Positions 8,301 to 14,693 of a stretch of DNA of 21,035 nt are shown in pieces. This DNA comes from CAYNST01 sp964399955. GTDB lineage: Bacteria; Pseudomonadota; Gammaproteobacteria; Pseudomonadales; Cellvibrionaceae. The stretch's first letter is position 1; the number at the start of each line of letters is the position of its first letter. The stretch spans positions 1 through 21,035 of the forward strand of contig CAYNST010000056.1 in the NCBI GenBank assembly GCA_964399955.1. The letters are read 5' to 3'. Under the pieces are notes generated by a model. That model made no database searches. It saw only the letters and a program-made list of their open reading frames with translations, and was not told where the DNA came from. The position numbers and the translations under genes are program-made.

Positions 8301-9293
8301 CAGGTACATACCGAAATAGCCCACCGAAAACCACAACGTGCCTTCGCGGTCTTCGTAAATGTCCGCCACCGGCCCCGGTGGAAAGCGGTAGCGGTCATGG
8401 GCAGAAGCCGGGTAGTGGACGAACGAATCTGTCTTTGCCACATACCTGTGTACGCCGGATTTATCGGTGCCAATCCACAGCTGCCCTTTGGAATCTTTCT
8501 CGATTGACCAGAGAGCGTTGGTCTGCAGTGCCTGAGGGTTGTCATCATCGGCCAGGTACCGCCGCGCAGAGCCGTCAGCGGGGTCGAGCATAAAGAGTCC
8601 CTCATGGGTGGTCACCCACAAGCGGCCGCTGTCGTCTTCAACCATATCCGTAATGGCCTCGATGCCCGCTCTCAGATCAATATCCAGCGGAAAGCTGCGG
8701 TGGCGGTGCGACTCTGTATCGAATAGATACAGCCCGGCACTGCTGGCCACCCAAAGCTCAGAGGAATCCCCGCGACGGATTATCTGATAAATACGTCCGT
8801 TATCTGTACCCTCAAAGTAGCTGCCGGTTACCTGGCCAAGGGCGGGGTCAAACCGCTGAAGGCCAAACCCTTCTCCCCCCAACCAGAATGACCCAGTGCT
8901 GTCTTCGTGCAATGCACGAATCATATTGAAGTTGGTGGTATTGTATGTAATGAAGGACTCGGTAACCGCGTCATAGCGGTTCAAGGTGGAACCCGCAGCC
9001 CACAGGCTGCCGTTGGACTGCAGAAGCAGGCGCCTTATTTCGCTGGAGCCGATGGCCCACAGATTGTCCTCGTCCCGCGTGAACACGCGGTAGTTGTGGC
9101 CATCGTAACGTTTGAGTCCGTTGTCTGTCGCGACCCAAAGAAAGCCGTCCCGGTCACGTATGGCTTCGGATACATAGTCGGAGCGATGCGGTTCTTCCAG
9201 ATAAATCGGGTGAACGCGTACAGGGCTGGCCGCAAGAACCGGCAAGGGCGGAACGAGCAAAACAATGACAAACAAAAAATGTATCAGGCGCAT
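5355..9293 (-). CDS. Membrane sensor: Reg_prop beta-propeller, Y_Y_Y, GGDEF (degenerate) and EAL c-di-GMP phosphodiesterase
   Basis: Predicted inner-membrane c-di-GMP signalling protein, 1312 residues. It has a signal peptide (1-22) and then many two-component-propeller blades with recurring (I/L)W(V/I)(A/G)T...GL.R(F/Y)D motifs (about 40-660). A Y_Y_Y domain (about 705-780, with YRYRLLGLESDW and NPGEYQFQVLASN), one transmembrane helix (791-808), a coiled coil (810-868), GGDEF (870-1035) and EAL (1045-1300) follow. The GGDEF core reads GSDEF (952-956), and the first metal Asp of the usual DxD is Gly911 (LFVGGDRF), so cyclase activity is doubtful. EAL has EVL (E1080), N1141, E1176, D1203-D1204, K1224, E1264 and Q1284, all expected catalytic or metal positions, so phosphodiesterase activity is likely. 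The propeller part is the sensor architecture of Bacteroides hybrid two-component systems, which bind oligosaccharides; the ligand here is unknown. The ATG overlaps the upstream stop by 10 nt (ATGCGCCTGA), implying translational coupling. Confidence 0.92.
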   Translation of the reverse strand: MRLIHFLFVIVLLVPPLPVLAASPVRVHPIYLEEPHRSDYVSEAIRDRDGFLWVATDNGLKRYDGHNYRVFTRDEDNLWAIGSSEIRRLLLQSNGSLWAAGSTLNRYDAVTESFITYNTTNFNMIRALHEDSTGSFWLGGEGFGLQRFDPALGQVTGSYFEGTDNGRIYQIIRRGDSSELWVASSAGLYLFDTESHRHRSFPLDIDLRAGIEAITDMVEDDSGRLWVTTHEGLFMLDPADGSARRYLADDDNPQALQTNALWSIEKDSKGQLWIGTDKSGVHRYVAKTDSFVHYPASAHDRYRFPPGPVADIYEDREGTLWFSVGYFGMYLISPQLQKFISLQHSFEAESSLAFDNVLSMHEDRHGFIWVATDGGGLNRFDPKTHRFEHFKHDPDDQSTISSNAIIAIAEDSKGHIWLGTWSGGLNRIDPVTGNVTRIVRDPQASDGQTLADNHIFRVVVDADDRLILAVGRVGIQIYDPADGSFESYSPLDSDDPSGILSDFINAILLLPNGDFWIAGYKGLELFDARKKTFSQPNLPATLAISDLHLDEAGHIWMATSKNLSRFDPVSGETLAFSVKDGLSDEFVVSIEQDSLGFLWLGTRNGLNRFDPRTREFVVFAEDDGLAGSQFNRFSSLTTRAGLMYFGGTNGFSYFDPVAIPRNDNAPKVHITDVEINQRLQVPGQSEFLTKSVNASRELVLPSGQRDIMFKFASTNFISPHKNAYRYRLLGLESDWILTDSSRRAVRYSNLNPGEYQFQVLASNNEGVWVGSAKSLNVIVLPAWWQTHWARLSYLALLLMAMYGFSFWRLRANRRRQRQLEILVGEQTSRLKQANRSIVQLNSELEQRVAHRTKELSVEIDERRESEAKANYIAYHDTLTGLHNRAWLLKHLNELMQSRRESSAPFALLFVGGDRFRKINDTYGHLQGDQLLMAAAKRLTGLLPKDHHAVRLGSDEFTVVVDCLDSTDQAQGLAELIASEFKEPFLIEQVRMNLSVSVGFVISNDSYTEPSQVLRNANIAMQRAKDRGRGICQMFDDVILQQTLDTAALEADLKMALNRRQFSVVYQPIIVVGSGSLSGFEVLIRWRHPERGMVPPDKFIPMAESLGLIFDIGLWVLEEACNQLKVWKERFDPVILPTIAVNLSPVQLDHTDFLNRVDAVFQRTGVDRDNIKFEITESALMKHTDTVDGLLEALRERGIELAIDDFGTGYSSLSYLDKLPVQVLKVDRTFVNALTDGSGTNGSAHEIVRATIALAHNLKMRVVAEGIETQEQLQALMAYNCDYGQGYFIARPLSPEDATGFLAAATVVRLPSL
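5365..5391 (-). other. Perfect 9-bp hairpin overlapping the 3' end of the propeller-GGDEF-EAL gene
   Basis: GGCAGCCGC (5365-5373) pairs perfectly with GCGGCTGCC (5383-5391) around a 9-nt loop, within the last coding positions and 8-34 bp before the gene's terminal base. On the minus strand it is followed by AAGTCTTTAA, containing only three T, so it is a poor intrinsic terminator. It may stabilise the 3' end or slow read-through into the mechanosensitive channel gene. Confidence 0.4.
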
Positions 9294-10573
9294 GGTGTCG
9301 GCTCGTATTCAACACGGTTCCGGCCGTTTATCTTGGCCCGCCGGAGTGCCGTGTCCGCCCGTCTGAAAGCCGCTTCAAAGAGTTCATTACCGCTCAAGGT
9401 GGCAACACCTATGCTTACCGTCAGTTTGATGTCAAAGTCCGCGCCAAAGGTGAACTGAGTGGAAATCTCCCTGAGCTTTTCGGCAAAGGCGCACAGCCCG
9501 GAAAAAGTCCGGTTCTGGCAGACCACGACAAAGGCTTCCCCGCCCCAACGGGCAAACACATCGTCGTGCCTGAGGTTGGCGGACAGCGCGGCGGCAAAGG
9601 CCTTGAGCACCTTGTCTCCCATATCATGTCCGTAAGCATCGTTGATGCGCTTGAAGTGATCCAGATCCAGAACAACCAGGCCCAGCAGCCTCCCGCAGTC
9701 GTCGACGCGTTTCAACTGTTGCAGGCTCGCGTCCAGGCCGGCACGGTTGAGTATGCCGGTGAGCGGATCGGTGTCGGCCACCAATCGCAGATCGTGCTGC
9801 TCCGCCTCCAGGTTGTGTTGGTGGTATTCCAGATCTTTGATCAGCGACCGTTCGCGTTGGGTCGCCCTGTACACTTGCAGAAGACGCCACCCACCCTCTA
9901 ATAGAAACGCTGTGATCCAACCTCCAAGAATAAAAATCAGAATGGCACGCAGGCTGATCCATTCCCCCAGAAGCACAATCCGCTCTACTTTGAGTTCGTG
10001 GAGTCCGGGCTCCACAAAATCAACACCCAGACTGACAATATTGTCAAATTCTGGCCGCGACCACTGGCGGCGAACATTGAATTCCTTAAGCCACCAACTG
10101 GCTACGAAGAATTCGGAAATCCCAATATTCAATGGTTTTTCTGCGTCTTCTGCCGGAAAACTCATGGACATGAATTTGGTGGATGTGACATCTGCGGGCT
10201 GTGCGTACTCGTCATTGAAATTGCGCAAATAAACGCGCACCCTGGACGCCGGCCCAACGTAATGGAGCGCCAGTTCGATGGAATCAAATTGGTGAAAATC
10301 GATGCCGGTGTTCGAGCTTTTCCAGAGCAGACTCCAGCCGCAACCGCGAGGATGACCTGGCTGATAGTCACAGACCCAATGACTGTTCTGCCGGTCCAGC
10401 CAGCGCGCCGAGCGGCCCGATTCCGGATCGGTGAACCCGTACAATTCTGTAGCATGGTCATCAACCGGGTGCACAAGCAGGCGCTTTTTTGGCGCAATCG
10501 CATAGGCGGCAAGCAGCAGTGCTGTGATGAACAGCCCGGCGATTGCTGGATTGCTGATGCGCCTTTCGAACAT
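9284..10573 (-). CDS. Membrane GGDEF protein with periplasmic jelly-roll-like sensor (GGEAF active site)
   Basis: Predicted 429-residue inner-membrane protein of cyclic-di-GMP signalling. One N-terminal helix (about 10-28) is followed by a periplasmic domain (30-205), a second helix (208-228), a short coiled coil (235-265) and a GGDEF domain (266-424). The periplasmic part (RVYLRNFN, STKFMSMSFPAED, SEFFVASWW, PEFDNIVSLGVDF, LKVERIVLLGE) has the pattern of a carbohydrate-binding-type jelly roll seen in GGDEF proteins of Shewanella and Vibrio; the ligand is unknown. The cytoplasmic domain has canonical DPLTGILNR and LDLDHFKRINDAYGHDMGD, an inhibitory RxxD (RHDD, 335-338) and GGEAF at 344-348, where the second acidic residue of GG(D/E)EF is Ala. 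That change may abolish or weaken cyclase activity. It starts 11 nt after the preceding gene's stop and overlaps the next gene by 10 nt. It is a paralogue of the 548-residue protein upstream. Confidence 0.9.
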   Translation of the reverse strand: MFERRISNPAIAGLFITALLLAAYAIAPKKRLLVHPVDDHATELYGFTDPESGRSARWLDRQNSHWVCDYQPGHPRGCGWSLLWKSSNTGIDFHQFDSIELALHYVGPASRVRVYLRNFNDEYAQPADVTSTKFMSMSFPAEDAEKPLNIGISEFFVASWWLKEFNVRRQWSRPEFDNIVSLGVDFVEPGLHELKVERIVLLGEWISLRAILIFILGGWITAFLLEGGWRLLQVYRATQRERSLIKDLEYHQHNLEAEQHDLRLVADTDPLTGILNRAGLDASLQQLKRVDDCGRLLGLVVLDLDHFKRINDAYGHDMGDKVLKAFAAALSANLRHDDVFARWGGEAFVVVCQNRTFSGLCAFAEKLREISTQFTFGADFDIKLTVSIGVATLSGNELFEAAFRRADTALRRAKINGRNRVEYEPTPCA

Positions 10574-10584
10574 AAAACGGTGCC

Positions 10585-12231
10585 CTATTCCTTGTAACTG
10601 ACGTGGTTTCTGCGTGTTTGCGCCGTGTTCAATGCATCACTCGCGCGCTTGACGACGGTGCTCATGGTATCGTCAGCGCGGGCGCGGGTTACGCCGATAC
10701 TCACAGTCACGCAAAGATCCGAGGCGGCAGACGGTTGAAAGTCCTGCAACGCAATCAACGCTCGTAATTTTTCCGCGAATTTCAACAGGCTCGCACGGTT
10801 GGGGTTGGGTACCAATAGGATGAATTCGCTTTCGCCCCACCGGCCAAAGATATCCCCGTCGCGGATATTTGCCCGAACTACCCGGCCGACGGTTTTTAGA
10901 TTCAGGTCGCCAAGATCGGCGGTTGTGCCGGCGTCTGTGATCGGGTCAATACCAATAATCAAGATCCCAAACCCGGGAGACGGAACGTCTAAACGGTAAA
11001 TGTGTTTCAATTGCTGCACAACACCGGCTCGGTTGAAGGCTCCGGTAACCGAGTCCGTCAGCACTCCAGGCAAGCTGTCTCGAGTAACCAGCGCCTGGGC
11101 CTCATCCAGCAAAGCCGTTTTCTGTTGCCGACCGCGAGCCCAATAGAAGCCGACCGCAGCTTCCAGTAGCACAAAGGCCCCCCAGATGCAGGCAATCAGT
11201 ATCAGTAGATGGTCGAAGGTGATTCTCTGACCGACAAGCTCCACACGTTGCAGCTGCATCTTGTGGCGCCCACGGTCCGCGTGCTCTACGCCAATAGCCA
11301 CAATGCGGTTAAATTCCGGCAGTGCCAGCTCCCGCGGCGCATTGCTCATCATTATCCACCACTCCTCCACACTGAATTCCGCCAAACTGATGTAGGCAGA
11401 ACCGGCTTTTAAGTCTTCGGTGCGGACATAGGCCGACATGTATTTACTGGAAGTAAAATCCAGGTGATTGACATCCCGAGGGTTGTGATTGCGCAGATAC
11501 AAACGCAGAAAGTTGGCCCGCCCCTCGTAATGGATATTCACTTTGATACCTTCATAACGGGACAGATCAATGGTTCTAGGCCCGTTTTTCTTGCCGCCGA
11601 CGGGCGTGTCCACGCTCAGGCATGAGTTCTTAGGCTCTGGCATCTTGCCGCGTTTTTGGCGTTTCAAAGTATTCGCTTCGGCGGTGTGGCTGGAACTTGC
11701 CTGTGCGCCCACTTGCCCTGTACGACTGACAATGGCCACGACGCAATTCTGTCCGTACTCCCAACCCCAACCGTCTCCGTCCGGGTCCGACTCAGCACTT
11801 TCGCAATAAAGGTGGCGCGGCCAGGCCCCCACCTCAGACTCGGTCGTGCGTGCTGATTGGTCCACCCAACACCTTTGATCGTTTTCCCAGCCCCAGCCGG
11901 CCCCTTGATCCAGTTCTGGAGAGGAACACTGCGGATAGTCGCTTCCCGGTTCACAGCCATGACTATTTGCTTGATTCCAGCTCAGCAAGGTGCCGCAGGT
12001 CATGACCCCGTAGGCGGGCTTGAAATCGCAGATCCACTCATTGTTGGCCTCATCTGTCCACCTGGCCACCTTGCCGCTTTCCACATCCATTGGCCCGTAA
12101 ATGGCGCTATGGGTGCCGGCATCCGGGTATATCACCAGACTTATCGGCGGCAAATAGGGGCGTCCGACTAGGGCCAGTAGGGTCAACAGCGCCAGCACAA
12201 ATCTCATTGTGGAAAAATTATTGGATTTCAT
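10585..12231 (-). CDS. Degenerate GGDEF membrane protein with jelly-roll-like sensor carrying two WGWE Cys modules
   Basis: Predicted 548-residue inner-membrane protein and first gene of the three-gene c-di-GMP operon. An N-terminal hydrophobic anchor (about 10-25) leads to a periplasmic region (30-337), a transmembrane helix (341-360) and a GGDEF-like domain (385-546). The periplasmic region aligns with that of the 429-residue neighbour (SGKVARW, WICDF, RLYLRNHN, SSKYMSAY, AEFSVEEWW, PEFNRIVAIGVEH). It is interrupted at about 88-216 by an insert with two copies of a C...GWGWE..Q.C module (C102-C121 and C143-C163), then a Ser/Lys-rich linker. The C-terminal domain has GESEF (466-470) in place of GGDEF, and the FKxINDxxGH segment is lost (IGIDPITDAGTTADLGD), so it should not make c-di-GMP. 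RxxD (RDGD, 457-460) at the inhibitory-site spacing is kept, as in c-di-GMP receptors. ATG 12231 has no clear ribosome site; ATG 12207 is an alternative. Confidence 0.9.
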   Translation of the reverse strand: MKSNNFSTMRFVLALLTLLALVGRPYLPPISLVIYPDAGTHSAIYGPMDVESGKVARWTDEANNEWICDFKPAYGVMTCGTLLSWNQANSHGCEPGSDYPQCSSPELDQGAGWGWENDQRCWVDQSARTTESEVGAWPRHLYCESAESDPDGDGWGWEYGQNCVVAIVSRTGQVGAQASSSHTAEANTLKRQKRGKMPEPKNSCLSVDTPVGGKKNGPRTIDLSRYEGIKVNIHYEGRANFLRLYLRNHNPRDVNHLDFTSSKYMSAYVRTEDLKAGSAYISLAEFSVEEWWIMMSNAPRELALPEFNRIVAIGVEHADRGRHKMQLQRVELVGQRITFDHLLILIACIWGAFVLLEAAVGFYWARGRQQKTALLDEAQALVTRDSLPGVLTDSVTGAFNRAGVVQQLKHIYRLDVPSPGFGILIIGIDPITDAGTTADLGDLNLKTVGRVVRANIRDGDIFGRWGESEFILLVPNPNRASLLKFAEKLRALIALQDFQPSAASDLCVTVSIGVTRARADDTMSTVVKRASDALNTAQTRRNHVSYKE

Positions 12232-12626
12232 AAGGCCCGGCCGGCGCTGCTCAATGACTCATTTCCGCGAATAGTTCATCAATGCCACTCAAGGTTTGCC
12301 TGATACGACTGAGTATAGACAAGATCCCGCCAACCGAAGCCGACGCGACATTGAGGGGAAAAGGAGGGCTGGGACTGAGTGCCGAGGTGTGCAGGGCGGG
12401 TGGACTGAACTGGAAGCTACAGCGGAATCAGCACAGTTACAGGAAGCCTGCTAAACGCGCGGCCCGGGCGAGTAGCCCAACCGCGCAGAACGCAACTGAA
12501 GAACTGCGTTCAGGCTTAGGCAGTGAATGATAAAAAAATGTGAGACCGGTCGTGAAACGATTACGCACTTCCTGTGCTGCACCCCTGCGGGCCGCCTTAA
12601 CAGGCGTTCCATCCTATTCCAGTTGA
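12232..12626. other. Intergenic stretch upstream of the c-di-GMP operon
   Basis: No gene that I can support. It should contain the minus-strand promoter of the c-di-GMP operon. On the minus strand a TATACT (12312-12317) could be a -10 box, but no convincing -35 was found. A perfect inverted repeat GAACGCA/TGCGTTC (12488-12494 and 12505-12511) and a small CGCCT/AGGCG stem (12593-12606) are present without T-runs. The plus-strand frame 12282-12530 resembles no family I know and has no ribosome site. Confidence 0.4.
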
Positions 12627-12681
12627 GCGGGAAACCATTTTTAGCGCCGCTATGGCTTCATTCGGGCAGGATAGCAACCCA
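12627..12681. repeat. 55-bp direct repeat, left copy, abutting gap 2
   Basis: Repeated exactly at 12782-12836 across a 100-N gap. The length is the same as at gap 1 (55), but the sequence is unrelated to that repeat. This points to k-mer overlap of contig ends rather than a mobile element. Confidence 0.9.
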
Positions 12682-12781
12682 NNNNNNNNNNNNNNNNNNN
12701 NNNNNNNNNNNNNNNNNNNNNNNNNNNNNNNNNNNNNNNNNNNNNNNNNNNNNNNNNNNNNNNNNNNNNNNNNNNNNNNNN
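12682..12781. other. Assembly gap 2 (100 N)
   Basis: Exactly 100 Ns between two identical 55-base flanks. It lies just downstream of the DUF1461-like gene and upstream of the c-di-GMP operon. The true distance is unknown and may be a simple overlap with nothing missing. Confidence 0.97.
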
Positions 12782-12836
12782 GCGGGAAACCATTTTTAGC
12801 GCCGCTATGGCTTCATTCGGGCAGGATAGCAACCCA
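12782..12836. repeat. 55-bp direct repeat, right copy, abutting gap 2
   Basis: Exact second copy of 12627-12681. It includes the last codons and TAG stop (12805-12807) of the DUF1461-like gene, so the left copy also carries a fragment of that gene's 3' end. This is expected if both are the same genomic locus represented twice. Confidence 0.9.
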
Positions 12837-13566
12837 AGCGTCGGCCCAACCTCAAGATGAGCTTCTCCACTCCAAGCTGCAGCACCACAAACAACAACAA
12901 GGCCAGCAGCAGCCACTCGAGTGCGATATAGCCAAACAGCACCGGGGCGAACATCATGGTGGACATGAGTGAATCCTGATAATAGAAAAACCACTCGTGC
13001 CCGGGCGGAAACACCCATTCGTGCATGGCGTAGAAGACGGCCGTCGGCCCCCAGAGCAATACCAGCAGGCCGGCCACGGCCACCAGCGTCAGAATGAAAA
13101 TGACCTGATGCTTCAATGACGGCACGGGGCGCGCGGTGACTAAGAAGTAGCCGCCAAGACTCAACCACAGCAACAGGGCTACCGCTGCTGCGTACTTGCC
13201 CAGGGTCACCAGGTTGGCAACGTCCTGCAGGTGCAGGATTTCAGCTTCATGCAGTAATTGCTGTTCCGGCTGGTCAGGCACCCGGTAACTGAGCTCGGCA
13301 AGCCCCTGCCCACCGCGGTGGATGGCGTGACTGATCCCTTCGAACAGCTCGTATCGCTGCTGAGGCGTGGTTTGCTCAAAGCCCGTTCTGTAGCGGTTTT
13401 GACCACCGTACTCTTCAATGGCCTGGGCAATGCCGCCATAGTCGTGCCAGAGGGGATAGGAGAAGTTCACCAGCGCCAGCAGTCCCCAGGCCAGAGCGAT
13501 GGCAACCAGCAGGCCTGACAGCGAGAAGGCGAGGGACTCGAGTGAGTAGCGGAGCTTGGCGGTCAT
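12805..13566 (-). CDS. DUF1461-like integral membrane protein
   Basis: Predicted 253-residue inner-membrane protein with four hydrophobic helices (about 12-36, 122-143, 152-170 and 205-232) and a periplasmic loop between the first two. The loop has WHDYGGIAQAIEEYGGQNRYRTGFEQTTPQQRYELFEGISHAIH and then LHEAEILHLQDV. The last loop contains HEWVFPPGHEWFFYYQDSLMSTMM, which resembles the FHxxFFPxGxWxF...LI segment of DUF1461 (TIGR01906) proteins. The family function is not established. I choose ATG 13566; an upstream TTG at 13575 is in frame and would add three residues. Neither has a strong ribosome site. It lies 48 bp downstream of accA on the same strand, so it is probably cotranscribed. The 3' end falls inside the duplicated 55-mer beside gap 2, but the reading frame ends before the Ns. 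Confidence 0.72.
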   Translation of the reverse strand: MTAKLRYSLESLAFSLSGLLVAIALAWGLLALVNFSYPLWHDYGGIAQAIEEYGGQNRYRTGFEQTTPQQRYELFEGISHAIHRGGQGLAELSYRVPDQPEQQLLHEAEILHLQDVANLVTLGKYAAAVALLLWLSLGGYFLVTARPVPSLKHQVIFILTLVAVAGLLVLLWGPTAVFYAMHEWVFPPGHEWFFYYQDSLMSTMMFAPVLFGYIALEWLLLALLLFVVLQLGVEKLILRLGRRLGCYPARMKP

Positions 13567-13614
13567 GGAGATCAAGACTTGCGAGCTGCGGGGTAGTACC
13601 CGCAGCCAACACGC

Positions 13615-14565
13615 TTAAGGGTTGCCGTAGCTCATGAGCCGCTGATACCGTGTTTCCAGCAGCTCATCCAGACCAATGGCCTTCAGCCGGTCTACCTGAT
13701 CAATCAGGCGGTTCTTGAGGTTGGAGGCCATTTCCTCCAGGTTGCGGTGCGCGCCGCCACGGGGTTCGGGGATGGTCTCATCCACTATGCCCAGCTCCTG
13801 CAACACGCTGGAGGTCACCCCCATGGCTTCAGCCGCCAGCGGCGCCTTGTCCACGGTCTTCCAAATGATATTGGCACAGCCCTCCGGCGAAATGACAAAG
13901 TAGGTGGAGTACTGCAACATGTTCAGTTGATCGCCTACGCCAATGGCCAGAGCACCTCCGGAGGAACCTTCACCAATCACCGTACATATAATGGGGGTAC
14001 GCAGCCGCGACATGACCGCCAGGTTCTGAGCAATGGCCTCGCTGATGCCGCGCTCCTCGCTGTCGATGCCGGGATAGGCACCGGGGGTGTCGATCAGGGT
14101 GAGCACTGGCAGGTGAAAACGCTCCGCCATTTGCATCAATCGCAGGGCCTTGCGATAGCCCTCGGGCTTGGGCATGCCGAAGTTGCGGCTGACTTTCTCA
14201 TTGACACTGCGGCCTTTCTCTTCGCCTATGACCATTACCGGACGGCCATCAAGCCGACCTACGCCACCGATGATGGCGCGGTCGTCGCCAAAATGGCGGT
14301 CGCCGTGCAGCTCGTCCCAGTCGTCGATCATCAGTCGAATGTAATCCGAGGCGTAGGGCCGCTGTGGGTGTCGGGCAACCTGCACAACCTGCCAGGGCGT
14401 CAGGTTGGAGTAGATGCTGTCGGTCTGCTTGGCGGATTTTTCCCGCAGTTTCTCGATCTCTTCCGTGATATTCACTTCGCCGCCGGTATTAACCTGTTGC
14501 AGCTCTTCGATTTTGCCTTCCAAATTGGCGATGGACTGTTCAAACTCGAGGTAATTTAGATTCAT
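13615..14565 (-). CDS. accA: Acetyl-CoA carboxylase carboxyltransferase subunit alpha AccA
   Basis: AccA pairs with AccD to form the carboxyltransferase that moves CO2 from biotin on AccB to acetyl-CoA, giving malonyl-CoA for fatty-acid synthesis in the cytoplasm. The protein has 316 residues (E. coli 319). Recognisable blocks are the start LNYLEFEQSIANLEGKIEEL, RHPQRPYASDYI, DDRAIIGGVGRLDGRPVMVIG, RNFGMPKPEGYRKALRLMQMAERF, IDTPGAYPG, VIGEGSSGGALAIGVGD, YFVISPEGCANIIWK, DKAPLAAEAMGVT and the end RYQRLMSYGNP. Most gammaproteobacterial AccA have HQKGR where this one has EEKGR, a small deviation. The dnaE-accA order is the usual gammaproteobacterial arrangement; here 128 bp separate them, containing a GC-rich hairpin and a 12-bp palindrome 16 bp before the ATG. 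The DUF1461-like gene follows. Confidence 0.96.
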   Translation of the reverse strand: MNLNYLEFEQSIANLEGKIEELQQVNTGGEVNITEEIEKLREKSAKQTDSIYSNLTPWQVVQVARHPQRPYASDYIRLMIDDWDELHGDRHFGDDRAIIGGVGRLDGRPVMVIGEEKGRSVNEKVSRNFGMPKPEGYRKALRLMQMAERFHLPVLTLIDTPGAYPGIDSEERGISEAIAQNLAVMSRLRTPIICTVIGEGSSGGALAIGVGDQLNMLQYSTYFVISPEGCANIIWKTVDKAPLAAEAMGVTSSVLQELGIVDETIPEPRGGAHRNLEEMASNLKNRLIDQVDRLKAIGLDELLETRYQRLMSYGNP

Positions 14566-14580
14566 AAGCCAAATCTTTAG

Positions 14581-14592
14581 GTTGAATTCAAC
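14581..14592. promoter_or_regulatory. 12-bp perfect palindrome just upstream of accA
   Basis: GTTGAATTCAAC at 14581-14592 is its own reverse complement and ends 16 bp before the accA start codon. It could be a repressor site, but a 12-bp palindrome is expected a few times by chance in a window of this size. I do not recognise it as a FadR, FabR or PsrA site. Confidence 0.25.
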
Positions 14593-14614
14593 TGTGTGCG
14601 GTCAGTGCACGCAC

Positions 14615-14646
14615 CTTGGGCCGGCAGCCGGCCAATCGGGCCCAAG
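14615..14646 (-). other. GC-rich hairpin between dnaE and accA
   Basis: CTTGGGCC (14615-14622) and GGCCCAAG (14639-14646) form a perfect 8-bp stem, and the 16-nt loop contains further GC-rich self-complementarity (GCCGGC). On the transcribed strand no T-run follows, so it is not a standard terminator. It may be a processing or partial-termination structure in the dnaE-accA transcript, about 50 bp before accA. Confidence 0.4.
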
Positions 14647-14693
14647 TTTAGCACGCCGCTTTCGCCGTTACACGGGCGAGGCGCGCTTTGCTG

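Noticed and set aside
12282..12530. 82-codon plus-strand frame between the second gap and the c-di-GMP operon
   Set aside because: No ribosome site, no family resemblance and low-complexity basic composition.
13747..14559. 270-codon plus-strand open frame opposite accA
   Set aside because: Shadow of the conserved AccA frame; no ribosome site and no recognisable domain.
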